Both the position numbers and the translations under genes were made by a program. This document shows, piece by piece, positions 1 through 7,746 of a stretch of DNA of 44,238 bases. Position 1 is the first letter of the stretch; each line of letters begins with the position of its first letter. The notes beneath the pieces are model-generated. The model saw only the letters and a list, made by a program, of their open reading frames with translations, was not told the origin of the DNA and did no database searches. Origin of the DNA: Flavobacteriaceae bacterium (GTDB lineage Bacteria > Bacteroidota > Bacteroidia > Flavobacteriales > Flavobacteriaceae); contig JANQKN010000183.1 in NCBI GenBank assembly GCA_028281065.1, forward strand, positions 1-44,238, given 5' to 3'.

Positions 1-120
1 TACGATAAAGCCAAAGGGTCCAATAACATCGGGCATAAGACCTTTAGCCAAAGTATGATTGATCCCATAAATGGCACTGGCTGCAGTCGCCGCGATTAAT
101 GCAAGAGCCCTTTGGTTCAT
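1..120 (-). CDS. DMT/EamA-family permease, N-terminal fragment
   Basis: This is the first 40 codons of a gene that runs off the left edge. It starts with ATG at 118-120 and has no stop inside the window. The peptide begins MNQRALALIAATAASAIYG, a hydrophobic first membrane helix, followed by INHTLAKGLMP and GPFGFIV. The helix, short basic link and 'GP.GFI' pattern are typical of the N-terminus of drug/metabolite transporter (EamA) permeases of Bacteroidota. It lies 5 bases downstream of the ArsC-like gene and is probably co-transcribed with it. The substrate cannot be told from this fragment. Confidence 0.7.
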   Translation of the reverse strand, partial: MNQRALALIAATAASAIYGINHTLAKGLMPDVIGPFGFIV

Positions 121-125
121 AAACG

Positions 126-476
126 TTAAGAGATACTGGCTTTGGCGCTTTCCACTACTTTTTTGCTATTCCCAATGAAGATTTCATCGTTATTTACAAT
201 CACGGGACGCTTTAAAAAAGTATAGTGTTCCAAAATAAACCTTTTGAAATCCTCTTCACTCAGTTTTTCATCTTTCAGACCACGCTCTTTGTATAATTTG
301 GCGCGTTTACTGAACAAGGCTTCATAACTTCCTGCCAAATCCCGAAGTGCTTCCAGTTCTTTTACAGTGATTTCCTGTTGTTTGATCTCCCTACGTTCAA
401 AGGAAGCAGGTAGGTTCAATTCGTTCATGATACGCTTACAGGTGTCGCAGGTGGCTAGGTAATAGATTTTTTTCAT
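126..476 (-). CDS. ArsC/Spx-family thioredoxin-fold protein
   Basis: This 116-residue cytoplasmic protein belongs to the ArsC/Spx/YffB thioredoxin-fold family. The N-terminal strand is followed by a redox CxxC (C10-D-T-C13). The C-terminal half contains the family signature 'FLKRPVIV', which resembles the 'LIKRPI' of ArsC-like proteins. The length is normal for the family. Classical glutaredoxin-dependent arsenate reductases have a single active-site Cys in a CX5R context. Here the CxxC and the flavobacterial context suggest a general thiol or regulatory role rather than proven arsenate reduction. It starts with ATG at 474-476, four bases after the stop of the upstream lipoprotein gene, and a permease gene follows 5 bases later, so the three probably form a short operon. 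Confidence 0.8.
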   Translation of the reverse strand: MKKIYYLATCDTCKRIMNELNLPASFERREIKQQEITVKELEALRDLAGSYEALFSKRAKLYKERGLKDEKLSEEDFKRFILEHYTFLKRPVIVNNDEIFIGNSKKVVESAKASIS

Positions 477-480
477 TTCG

Positions 481-1239
481 CTAAAAATTCAGGTATTCGT
501 CGACCTGTTCCAAAGGAACTTTCAGTTCTATAATGCCTTCGGAATAAGGTGCTATTTCATAAGGATTGTAGGTTGCCCAAAGGTGATCGTCCGAAAACCC
601 AAGGGTTTCTGGTAATAAAAAAGTATCATCCTCGAACCAAAACCCAGTATTGTTAATATTTTCCTCCTTTGGGATTTTGTGTTGCTTTCTAAATTCGGCT
701 TCTAGGATTGTTTTAACTTCATTCAGATTAGAAAAAAGATCTTCCATTGCCATGACTTCCCCTGTTTGCCCGTTGAGATTTAGGTAGGAAACTCCCGTAT
801 AACCATGAGCTCCTCCGGTATATGTAAAATGGTTCATGGTAAAGGAAATCAATGAAGGGGAATTATAACCCAAAGAGATTTCAATCTCCGCTTCGTACCC
901 ACCCGTATCTATGGTTGTGGGGAGGTCTGCTTGGTAATCGCGATAAGCCATGACAAAATCCGTTACTGCTCCCTTTATGGTTTTTGCTGAAGGGACATCA
1001 TCTTCGCCCAAGAAAAGCACCGAAGCAACCCATTGCTCTATTTGCTTATTCACTTTTTGCGAAATTTCCTTGTCACCCTTGGCTATGGGATAATCGATTA
1101 CCACACTGGAACAGGGCTCGTCTTCGCAAATTTTGAGGTCTGTTTCGCTAAAATTTTCTAACTGGTAGGTAAGGGCAGGCTCGTTTTTACAGCCGAGGAA
1201 TAGGATTATAAAAAGGAGACCCAATGACTTTTTAATCAT
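481..1239 (-). CDS. DUF3298/RsiV-like lipoprotein
   Basis: This 252-residue protein has a lipoprotein signal peptide: basic MIKK, a hydrophobic stretch, and a lipobox FLGC with the lipidated Cys at residue 17. It is probably anchored in a membrane facing the periplasm. The N-terminal third (about 40-110) resembles the DUF4163 (PdaC-like) region. The C-terminal part contains 'YTGGAHGY', then a strand and a late 'MEDLF', the pattern of the DUF3298 domain found in RsiV and related proteins. No catalytic function is known to me for this pair of domains in Bacteroidota. The ATG start at 1237-1239 places the signal peptide properly. The ArsC-like gene follows with a gap of only a few bases. Confidence 0.75.
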   Translation of the reverse strand: MIKKSLGLLFIILFLGCKNEPALTYQLENFSETDLKICEDEPCSSVVIDYPIAKGDKEISQKVNKQIEQWVASVLFLGEDDVPSAKTIKGAVTDFVMAYRDYQADLPTTIDTGGYEAEIEISLGYNSPSLISFTMNHFTYTGGAHGYTGVSYLNLNGQTGEVMAMEDLFSNLNEVKTILEAEFRKQHKIPKEENINNTGFWFEDDTFLLPETLGFSDDHLWATYNPYEIAPYSEGIIELKVPLEQVDEYLNF

Positions 1240-1302
1240 AGGTTAAAAATACGACGAATTTGGAAGGTAAAAGGACTTAAATTAAAACAGTTTCAAGAAT
1301 TT

Positions 1303-1854
1303 TTAGGAAGAAAGGCGGTCTACATACCACAGAAAACTATTTATAAGGTCGGAGGATTTAGTCTTAAAGGATTCTTGTAATACCTCTCCATTGTCATCAA
1401 ACAATTCATTTACCTTGGAAATGCAGAGCTTTTCTGGGATGGGAACACCGCCTAACGCCAAACCAATCCCCCTGAGTTGAGACAAACAAAACAAACCTCC
1501 AAATCCACCCGAAGAAACAGTTACTATGGCCAAAGGGATGCGTTTAAAGATTTGTGGGTTGAGGTAGTCCAAGGCATTCTTTAATGCTCCAGGCATCCCA
1601 TTTTTATATTCGGGACTAACAATGACAATCCCTTGGGCTTGGAAAAGGGTATCGCTAAAAAGCTGCATTCCATCTGGGAGTTCGTCCATTTGGTTCATCC
1701 GTTTTTCCATAATGGGAAAAGGATAGGATTTTAAATCCAAAAGTGTTGCCTCGACATGAGCTTGCGAAGTAAGTATACCGTATATTTCTTGAGCTACAAA
1801 ATGGCTTTTTCTACCCTCCCTAATGGAGCCGGATAAGACAACTATTTTTTTCAT
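1303..1854 (-). CDS. NADPH-dependent FMN reductase family protein
   Basis: This flavodoxin-fold oxidoreductase has about 183 residues. The N-terminal strand-loop VVLSGSIREGRKS (residues 5-17) is the FMN phosphate-binding loop of the NADPH-dependent FMN reductase family. 'SPEYKNGMPGALKNALD' in the middle is the family's second signature, near the isoalloxazine ring. It probably transfers two electrons from NAD(P)H to flavin, quinone or another small acceptor in the cytoplasm. I chose the ATG at 1852-1854; one codon upstream is an in-frame TTG that would add a single residue. It lies downstream of the long glycosyltransferase/oxidase operon with a 75-base gap, so it may or may not belong to that transcript. 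Confidence 0.85.
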   Translation of the reverse strand: MKKIVVLSGSIREGRKSHFVAQEIYGILTSQAHVEATLLDLKSYPFPIMEKRMNQMDELPDGMQLFSDTLFQAQGIVIVSPEYKNGMPGALKNALDYLNPQIFKRIPLAIVTVSSGGFGGLFCLSQLRGIGLALGGVPIPEKLCISKVNELFDDNGEVLQESFKTKSSDLINSFLWYVDRLSS

Positions 1855-1929
1855 CAACAGGGTTTTGTTTCGGTTCTGTATTCAAAAGAACAACTTCTTC
1901 GGCATATTCCTGAATAGATCACCGGTTTT

Positions 1930-2871
1930 TTACAGTTCTACTTTTTTTAGATTCTCACTATTATAGTAATCATAATGCTCGTTCAGGAAATCAACCTTCC
2001 AGGAATTTGGAAGGTCATCCCAGAATTCTTGGGCAATTTTTGCATAATCTGAAAGCGTTTCGATATTATTTTCCAATTTCCACAATTCGCTAACCCATTG
2101 GCCGGCCCAAGCATGAAATACATTGTAATTTCCTGAGATCTCCCCCTTGGAATTAAAGGCATTGGGCCAATGTATGGTTTTACAATCTCCTTGGACCAAA
2201 GCTATTGCTAACGGCACTTGGTCATCTAGGGGGTTTATATACGAATTAGAAAGCCCTTTCAAATAATAGCTTTTCCAAGTTTCGGAAAGAACAGATCCAT
2301 TATGAAAAGCCAAAATCCCATTATTGAATTGAGGTGCCAAGACCAGCTGTTTCCAATTGGGTCCAAAAACTTGGGAAAAAGCAATATTCTTTTCTTCAGG
2401 AGGTGTTTTAAAACGAACCCCTGCTTTGTTTGTTTTATTAAAATAAAGCCATGCTTCGGCAGCATGTTCATACTCGACCACACCCCAAACAATTGTTTCT
2501 GTAGGATGTTTTTTTCTGTCTTCTTCAATAGAACGGATTAAATCCCTAACCCCTTCATTACAGACTATGTCCGCATCGATCATTAGGGTTGTTTTTGTGT
2601 CAGAATTTTTTGCAATGTCGAAACGGGTGAGACGATTCTTTATGTGCTGCTCGTAATCCCCCTTAATGGTGTGCTCCTTTACTTGTTGAAAAGAAATATC
2701 GGGGCCAATACCTTTAAAAACAGTTTCTATCTCCTTCGATATTTCCCCGTCGTAATAAATGACAACAGGGAGGTTAATGTGTTTTTTAAAACTTGCAATG
2801 GATATAAATGCCGGAATCTTAAACTTTTCGTTTATACTCCATGTAAGAATAATGTTGTTGGGTAGTATCAT
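1930..2871 (-). CDS. GT8-like glycosyltransferase, copy 2
   Basis: This 313-residue cytoplasmic protein has a GT-A-like layout. An N-terminal strand region is followed by 'FISIASFKKH' (about 22-31) and a metal-binding-type DxD (D99-A-D101, in LMIDADIV), as in GT8-like nucleotide-sugar transferases. The C-terminal part has 'NAFNSKGEISGNYNVFHAW'. The next gene upstream is a paralogue with the same order of motifs (SVASFKAH, DSD, FNSLGNLSGDY, YHAW). Its stop codon abuts this ATG (TAA then ATG, no gap), so the pair arose by tandem duplication. This is the last gene of the putative 14-gene operon. The donor sugar and acceptor are unknown, and assignment to GT8 is by fold pattern only. Confidence 0.65.
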   Translation of the reverse strand: MILPNNIILTWSINEKFKIPAFISIASFKKHINLPVVIYYDGEISKEIETVFKGIGPDISFQQVKEHTIKGDYEQHIKNRLTRFDIAKNSDTKTTLMIDADIVCNEGVRDLIRSIEEDRKKHPTETIVWGVVEYEHAAEAWLYFNKTNKAGVRFKTPPEEKNIAFSQVFGPNWKQLVLAPQFNNGILAFHNGSVLSETWKSYYLKGLSNSYINPLDDQVPLAIALVQGDCKTIHWPNAFNSKGEISGNYNVFHAWAGQWVSELWKLENNIETLSDYAKIAQEFWDDLPNSWKVDFLNEHYDYYNSENLKKVEL

Positions 2872-3810
2872 TTATGAAAAGTCTAATGCATTGATCCAAT
2901 GCTGAGGGATTTTATCAAAGTATTGCTTGGCGATTTGTCCATAATCTTCCAAGGATGGTTGGTTTTGTACAATTTTTTGAAGTTCCTTTTTCCAGGTACT
3001 GGCCCAAGCATGGTATACAGCATAATCGCCAGATAAATTTCCTAAGGAGTTGAAGGTAGGGTCCATTTCCAACACCTTTGTTTTTAAGTCATACATGGCT
3101 ACAAAAAGGGGTAATTGATCGTCTTGCAGGTTCACCACGGGATGTAGGAGTCCGTTTAGGTAATTGGTCTCCCAAGCATCGGCCAATGCTTTGCAATTGT
3201 ACATAAGCAACATACCGTTGTTGTATTGCACGCCGCTCAACCGTTTTTCCCAGTCGGGTCCGTAAACATCCCGAATGCATTGATGGGTTTCTATAGGGGA
3301 CACAGGGATGCGATTTCCTGAAGCATCTATTTTCAAGGTAAAAAACCGTCTACTGCGATCAGCCTCACTTACTCCCCAAACCACCGAGTCGTTTGCTTTA
3401 ATGGATTCGAAATGAGCATCGATGTATGGGATGAGTTGTTTTATTTTTTCAGAAAAAATAAGATCGCTATCCAAAAGCAGGACCTGTTCCTTGGGCCATT
3501 TTCGCATCACCTCCATACGGACCAACCGATTCCCTATATGGGCATTTTCAAGATATTCTTTGGAATATTGAAGGAGCTGTTTCGGAATAATCTCTATGGA
3601 ATTACCCAACCCTTCAAAAACCTTGATGGTCTCCAAATCGGGATCACCTATATAAACAAGGCTTATGGGGATATCCATATGGGCTTTAAAACTGGCTACA
3701 GATAATAACGTCGGAATTTTAAAAACTTCGTTAAAAATCCAAACCGCCCTCTTCTTGAGTTTTTTTTCAATAGAAGGTAGTATCGACGGACTGGAATGTA
3801 TCATAGACAT
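2872..3810 (-). CDS. GT8-like glycosyltransferase, copy 1
   Basis: This 312-residue protein is a paralogue of the next gene downstream. The shared features are a strand followed by 'LLSVASFKAHMDIP' (about 35-48), a DxD motif (D114-S-D116 in LLLDSDLI), 'YNNGMLL', 'DDQLPL', and a C-terminal 'FNSLGNLSGDYAVYHAW' block. These fit a GT-A fold nucleotide-sugar glycosyltransferase related to GT8. There is no signal peptide or membrane segment, so it should act in the cytoplasm. It starts at ATG 3808-3810; the second ATG two codons in is also possible. A PhyH dioxygenase gene lies 21 bases upstream. The substrate is unknown. Confidence 0.65.
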   Translation of the reverse strand: MSMIHSSPSILPSIEKKLKKRAVWIFNEVFKIPTLLSVASFKAHMDIPISLVYIGDPDLETIKVFEGLGNSIEIIPKQLLQYSKEYLENAHIGNRLVRMEVMRKWPKEQVLLLDSDLIFSEKIKQLIPYIDAHFESIKANDSVVWGVSEADRSRRFFTLKIDASGNRIPVSPIETHQCIRDVYGPDWEKRLSGVQYNNGMLLMYNCKALADAWETNYLNGLLHPVVNLQDDQLPLFVAMYDLKTKVLEMDPTFNSLGNLSGDYAVYHAWASTWKKELQKIVQNQPSLEDYGQIAKQYFDKIPQHWINALDFS

Positions 3811-3831
3811 GAAGGTTATGGGGATAGAAAC

Positions 3832-4641
3832 TTATCGTTTAAATTTCCTTAAGCGTTTGTATTCGTTATGGGCTTCCCGTTGTTTTACAATGCATTCCTC
3901 AAGGGTTCCTTTGGGAGGGGATTTCAAAATTTTGAAGTGCGATCCTGAGTATTTACCCGAGGCTACTATCACTTCGTGATGTTCCAATTCTTGGGTAAAG
4001 CAGGCAGAAACATATCGAATAGCAACACCAATGCGTTTGTGTGGGGATGTGTTGGGATTGGACCCGTGTACCAGATTTACATCATGTAGTGACATTTCCC
4101 CTGGATTTAATTGAAGGTCTACCGCCGCGGATTCATCAATGGGACCTGCAACAGTCAAGCCCGTTTTAAGCATGTTTAGAGGATCGTATTTTTCCGTATG
4201 TGGAAGTAAGGTTTTATGTGTTTTTGGGATAACCCGCATACATCCATTCTCTATGGTACTTTTGGAAAGTGCTACCCAAGCAGAAACATACTTTTGGGAT
4301 TGGTGTTTAAAATAATGACCGTCCTGGTGCCAGGAAATGAAACTGTTGTCATGCGGTTGTTTACAAAATACCGAGGAACCGTGGGCCAAGATGTCGGGTC
4401 CTAAAATAGGTTCAATGTGTTTTAGAATAGAAGGATGGGTAGCTAACTTATAAGCCCAAGGAAAATGTAAATGAACTTGTTTAAACCGATCTGAGTCCAA
4501 ATCACCATCGAGGGCTTTTTCATGCGCTTCGTATTGCGATCTAAAATACTTTAATTCTTCCTTTTCCAGCACCTTTAAGGGAAATACAAATCCTTCTTCA
4601 TGATAGGCTTTTACTATATGGGTAAGTTCTGTAGAAATCAT
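3832..4641 (-). CDS. Phytanoyl-CoA dioxygenase (PhyH) family, copy 2
   Basis: This 269-residue protein is predicted to be an Fe(II)/2-oxoglutarate-dependent oxygenase of the PhyH family. The metal triad is visible: H105-x-D107 in SWHQDGHYF, and H192 in VHGSNPN. R203 (in HKRIGVAIRYV) is well placed to bind the 2-oxoglutarate carboxylate. The length is normal for the family. PhyH-like enzymes hydroxylate or otherwise oxidise many small molecules and secondary metabolites, so the name does not imply phytanoyl-CoA as the substrate. It is adjacent to a related dioxygenase upstream (24-base gap) and to the glycosyltransferase pair downstream, which suggests tailoring of a small molecule. The ATG start at 4639-4641 is well supported. 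Confidence 0.85.
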   Translation of the reverse strand: MISTELTHIVKAYHEEGFVFPLKVLEKEELKYFRSQYEAHEKALDGDLDSDRFKQVHLHFPWAYKLATHPSILKHIEPILGPDILAHGSSVFCKQPHDNSFISWHQDGHYFKHQSQKYVSAWVALSKSTIENGCMRVIPKTHKTLLPHTEKYDPLNMLKTGLTVAGPIDESAAVDLQLNPGEMSLHDVNLVHGSNPNTSPHKRIGVAIRYVSACFTQELEHHEVIVASGKYSGSHFKILKSPPKGTLEECIVKQREAHNEYKRLRKFKR

Positions 4642-4665
4642 AATTCTAAACTTTTCATGAAAAAA

Positions 4666-5448
4666 TCAGTGGCTAAATATTCGGGTTTCGAGAAACTTCT
4701 TATAAAGGGCTGGATCTTTTTCGTTCAAAAAAGGCTCTGGACGTTCTATATGTGTGGCAGTGGGATATCTTTTTTCAGGGTTTATATAGATCACCTTCAT
4801 GTCTTTGGCATACTTGGGATGCAAGTAGCGTATGGCAAATCCTATTCTTTTGAAATCGGAGCCATTGGCTTGTGATCCATGAATGATATTTTGGTGGTGA
4901 ATGGAGGCTTCGCCAGGGGCTAACTCTAAATTCAGTGTTTCACTTTCGTGTATCTCCCGATCTATTTCCAGATTATAGATGCCAATGAGATTGTCTTTAC
5001 TGGAGGAAGGAACGTGTTTGTGCTTTAGGTTTACATGCGATCCGGGAACGACTTGCATACAACCGTTTTCCACACAACTTCTACTAAATGCCAACCATAC
5101 TGTTAAGGAGTCATTCCATTCGTTTTTCATAGCATCCTGATGCCATGGGACAAAAGTGTCTGTGTTTGGGTATTTGGTAAGTATCTGTGATCCCAACACG
5201 CTAACCTCGCCTAAAATAGGGGTAAGGAGTTCTATTATTTTTGGATGGGTTACCAAATCATAAGCCCAAGGCAAGTAGCGGTGCAAGTTCCTCATGTAGG
5301 GAACAGGTTCGTTAAAAGCGGCTTCAATTTTTTCGAATTCGTCACGATACCGCTGGGTCTTTTCTTCGCTTAGGATACGGATAGGGAAAACAGCACCGTC
5401 CTTTTTAAAAGTAGTAGTGATCTTGGATAGCGGTTTTTCTTTTATCAT
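4666..5448 (-). CDS. Phytanoyl-CoA dioxygenase (PhyH) family, copy 1
   Basis: This 260-residue Fe(II)/2-oxoglutarate oxygenase is related to its downstream neighbour. Its metal ligands are H103-x-D105 (in PWHQDAM) and H190 (in IIHGSQANG), followed by 'FKRIGFAIRYLHP' with the 2-oxoglutarate-binding Arg. Shared blocks with copy 2 include 'PWAYDLVTHPKI', 'ENGCMQVVPGSH' and 'LAPGEASIHHQNIIHG', so the two probably arose by duplication. Both keep the full catalytic set, which suggests two successive oxidations or two related substrates. The ATG start is at 5446-5448. A family 2 glycosyltransferase lies 20 bases upstream. Confidence 0.85.
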   Translation of the reverse strand: MIKEKPLSKITTTFKKDGAVFPIRILSEEKTQRYRDEFEKIEAAFNEPVPYMRNLHRYLPWAYDLVTHPKIIELLTPILGEVSVLGSQILTKYPNTDTFVPWHQDAMKNEWNDSLTVWLAFSRSCVENGCMQVVPGSHVNLKHKHVPSSSKDNLIGIYNLEIDREIHESETLNLELAPGEASIHHQNIIHGSQANGSDFKRIGFAIRYLHPKYAKDMKVIYINPEKRYPTATHIERPEPFLNEKDPALYKKFLETRIFSH

Positions 5449-5468
5449 GGTCAGTGGATTGTTATGTA

Positions 5469-6224
5469 TTAAAGCGTGGCCAATCGTTGAGACACAATGG
5501 CTTTGAATTTTTTAGAAGACTGTACTTGGCTTGGGGTTTGTTCCATTCCAGGGATATGCCTATCCCCACGGGTGTTATCGTCAAACCGCCTTACAATAGC
5601 GGTTACTTCGGGGAATACAAGAGTGGTGGTGTGGTGGTACAACTTTATGGAAAAGTCCCAATCTTCCCAAGTAGTAAGCGTGGGATCGAAAAAAGGTTCC
5701 GCTAGTTTGTCGAGCGAAGCCCGTTTAAAAGTATGGCAGCATGTGGGGGAAATAATTCCGGATTGCCATAATTCTGAATAATTGGACAATAGGAAAGGGG
5801 TCTTCCCAAACTTTAAGTCCTTATGCAATCCCGACCGCTCCAACCGTTGATTGAACAACCATAGTTCTGCATCCGAAATAATGGTTTCCACTTCGGGGTA
5901 TTGTTGAAACAGTTTCAGTTCCTTTTCAAACTTTTTCGGTTCAAAAATATCATCGGAGTCCAAAAAACTGATATAGCTTCCCTTTGCCAATGCAAGTCCT
6001 GTGTTTCGTGCAACAGAAGGCCCTTGGTTTTCTTGGTAATGGTAAGTAATCTCAGCAGGATACTTTTGAATGATTTGAGCAGTGTCGTCGGTGGATCCAT
6101 CATCAATAACAATAACCTGAATACCCGAAATCCCTTGATTGAAAATGCTATCCAAAGCTTCTTCAATAACATACCCCCTGTTGTAGGCTGGGATAATTAC
6201 CGAAATGAGATATTCGTTTTTCAT
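5469..6224 (-). CDS. Family 2 glycosyltransferase
   Basis: This GT2 (GT-A fold) enzyme has about 251 residues. Visible motifs are 'SVIIPAYNRGYVIEEALDS' at the N-terminus, the nucleotide-binding D41-D-G-S, 'ENQGPSVARNTGLA', the metal-binding D89-S-D-D (in SFLDSDD), and W-E187-D188-W near the C-terminus, which carries the presumed catalytic base. It has no membrane helices and is probably a soluble or peripheral cytoplasmic transferase using a nucleotide sugar. I chose ATG at 6222-6224 because the protein then begins directly at the first Rossmann strand. A longer reading would overlap the upstream gene by 29 bases and add 16 atypical residues. Confidence 0.9.
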   Translation of the reverse strand: MKNEYLISVIIPAYNRGYVIEEALDSIFNQGISGIQVIVIDDGSTDDTAQIIQKYPAEITYHYQENQGPSVARNTGLALAKGSYISFLDSDDIFEPKKFEKELKLFQQYPEVETIISDAELWLFNQRLERSGLHKDLKFGKTPFLLSNYSELWQSGIISPTCCHTFKRASLDKLAEPFFDPTLTTWEDWDFSIKLYHHTTTLVFPEVTAIVRRFDDNTRGDRHIPGMEQTPSQVQSSKKFKAIVSQRLATL

Positions 6225-6243
6225 GGGTTTGTTTTTAGAGGTC

Positions 6244-7734
6244 TTAGGCAAATACGATTTCCCTACGACCAATCAATCCATCGATGGCCAGTTCCAGTTT
6301 TTTAGCGCATTCTATATAGGCCTGTATTCCTTTTCCGTGCGGAACGGGTAGGGATCCATCTTTATCCAAACACTTGATTTTGTTTTTGGCATGCGGGAAT
6401 TTTTCAAGGATAGCCTCTTTATGTGCGGTTGTAATGCACCAGATTTTGTCCACAGTTTCTATGTCTTTTTCGTTTAGTTTTCGTGAATGATGCGATATGG
6501 CCGTTACTCCCAAATGCTCCAAAGCCTTTTGGGCATTCTCACTAATGGGGGTTCCCTCTTGGGGTTCTATCCCTGCACTTAAAACACGTATGGAGGCACC
6601 TTTTTTACTCCTTCGGGATTCTTGTAGTTTGGTGATCATCTTGTCCATGCATATGGCCTGAGCCATAGGGGATCTCCCTGTATTACCGGGACAAACAAAC
6701 ATGTAGATACGTTCTTTAACGCCCAATCTTTGTTTAACCAGCGCTATGATTTTCGGGGCGCTTAACGCAAAAATGGCTAACATGAGAAAAACAGAACCTA
6801 TAAGCTGAATGGGGGAATAGAATAGGGTTCCAAAGATGATGGATAAGATCATAGCGGCTACTACACCTGCCAGTAAACTGGTAGCTCGGTTAATAGGAAT
6901 ACAAAAAGTGTTTTCCCGCTTATCCAGATAAATGCGGGAACCGAAAATGTAAAGACCTGCATAAAGTAGTCCGATAATAAGTGCGATAGGCATTAAACCA
7001 GTGCCGAAAAAGGACAGATAACCTTCTCGTATCCCTAACATAAACGATCCTTGTCCTATAATTGCTAAAACTATGGGCACAAACAAAATAACCAATAGGG
7101 CCGATAGCATTTCCTCTACGAAGAATTTATAATTGGAGTCCGTATCGTGGGTCTTGGCACGGTATGTCATAAACTGCAATCGGAAAAAATAGCCCGATAA
7201 ATACGCTCCGATATTAATACCTGCAGCTATGGATAAGTTATAACCGGCTTTTTCCGAAAAAACAATCAACAAGGAGAATAGGGTTAACCCAAAGGCCAAC
7301 CACGAATACCACTGTATTTTTCTTCTGTATACTTTGTCTATAAAAGGAGCCATAAGCAAAACCCCTCCCCGCATTAAAAGTGCGGCAAAGACAATGGAGA
7401 TTCCAGTGAAGCTATACGCCAAAGTGGTGGTGGCTATAATTACGGCTGTAGCAATTCCTGAGAAAAAAGTAAATCGATGGGTAGCAAAGGGAATGGAAAT
7501 TCCAAAAAGACGAAGCCTTCCTGCATGTTTCCACCAACCCGTAAGCCATAGTATCAATAAAAACCCAAATACAGTTCCTAAAAGAACACTGGGTAATAAT
7601 TCGGCACCCGAAATGGAATCCCCGGTTTCGGAAAACATTCCTTTAGATAATAATTTGGTCATACCGCTGTAAGGCACGTAGAACAAAAAGTAGCCTAATG
7701 CTAAGGACCAGATGGTAAGTTTTTGTTTTTTCAT
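6244..7734 (-). CDS. Multi-helix DMT-like membrane protein fused to a low-MW tyrosine phosphatase domain
   Basis: This 496-residue protein has two parts. Residues 1-335 are very hydrophobic, with about ten predicted membrane helices and an EamA/DMT-like feel. Residues 343-496 are a low-molecular-weight protein-tyrosine-phosphatase domain with the P-loop C348-PGNTG-R354-S, a CX5R(S) motif. The usual 'DP(Y/F)G' loop that carries the general-acid Asp reads 'LPVPHGKG' here, so the Asp appears to be replaced by Val. Activity may therefore be altered or lost. LMW-PTPs often control polysaccharide export kinases, and this gene sits among glycosyltransferases, so a role in export or its control is an inference. 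The ATG start is at 7732-7734. Confidence 0.75.
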   Translation of the reverse strand: MKKQKLTIWSLALGYFLFYVPYSGMTKLLSKGMFSETGDSISGAELLPSVLLGTVFGFLLILWLTGWWKHAGRLRLFGISIPFATHRFTFFSGIATAVIIATTTLAYSFTGISIVFAALLMRGGVLLMAPFIDKVYRRKIQWYSWLAFGLTLFSLLIVFSEKAGYNLSIAAGINIGAYLSGYFFRLQFMTYRAKTHDTDSNYKFFVEEMLSALLVILFVPIVLAIIGQGSFMLGIREGYLSFFGTGLMPIALIIGLLYAGLYIFGSRIYLDKRENTFCIPINRATSLLAGVVAAMILSIIFGTLFYSPIQLIGSVFLMLAIFALSAPKIIALVKQRLGVKERIYMFVCPGNTGRSPMAQAICMDKMITKLQESRRSKKGASIRVLSAGIEPQEGTPISENAQKALEHLGVTAISHHSRKLNEKDIETVDKIWCITTAHKEAILEKFPHAKNKIKCLDKDGSLPVPHGKGIQAYIECAKKLELAIDGLIGRREIVFA

Positions 7735-7746
7735 GGGTTCTAAGGG

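Noticed and set aside
1855..1857. TTG as the start of the FMN reductase
   Set aside because: It adds one residue only. The ATG directly after it places the protein at the usual family N-terminus.
1880..1900. Possible terminator at the end of the 14-gene operon (AAGAA/TTCTT hairpin on the minus strand)
   Set aside because: The stem is short, AT-rich and followed by only a few T residues, so it is too weak to call.
3832..5448. Naming the PhyH pair as ectoine hydroxylase or true phytanoyl-CoA dioxygenase
   Set aside because: No ectoine genes or fatty-acid pathway genes are nearby, and the family is too broad to assign a substrate.
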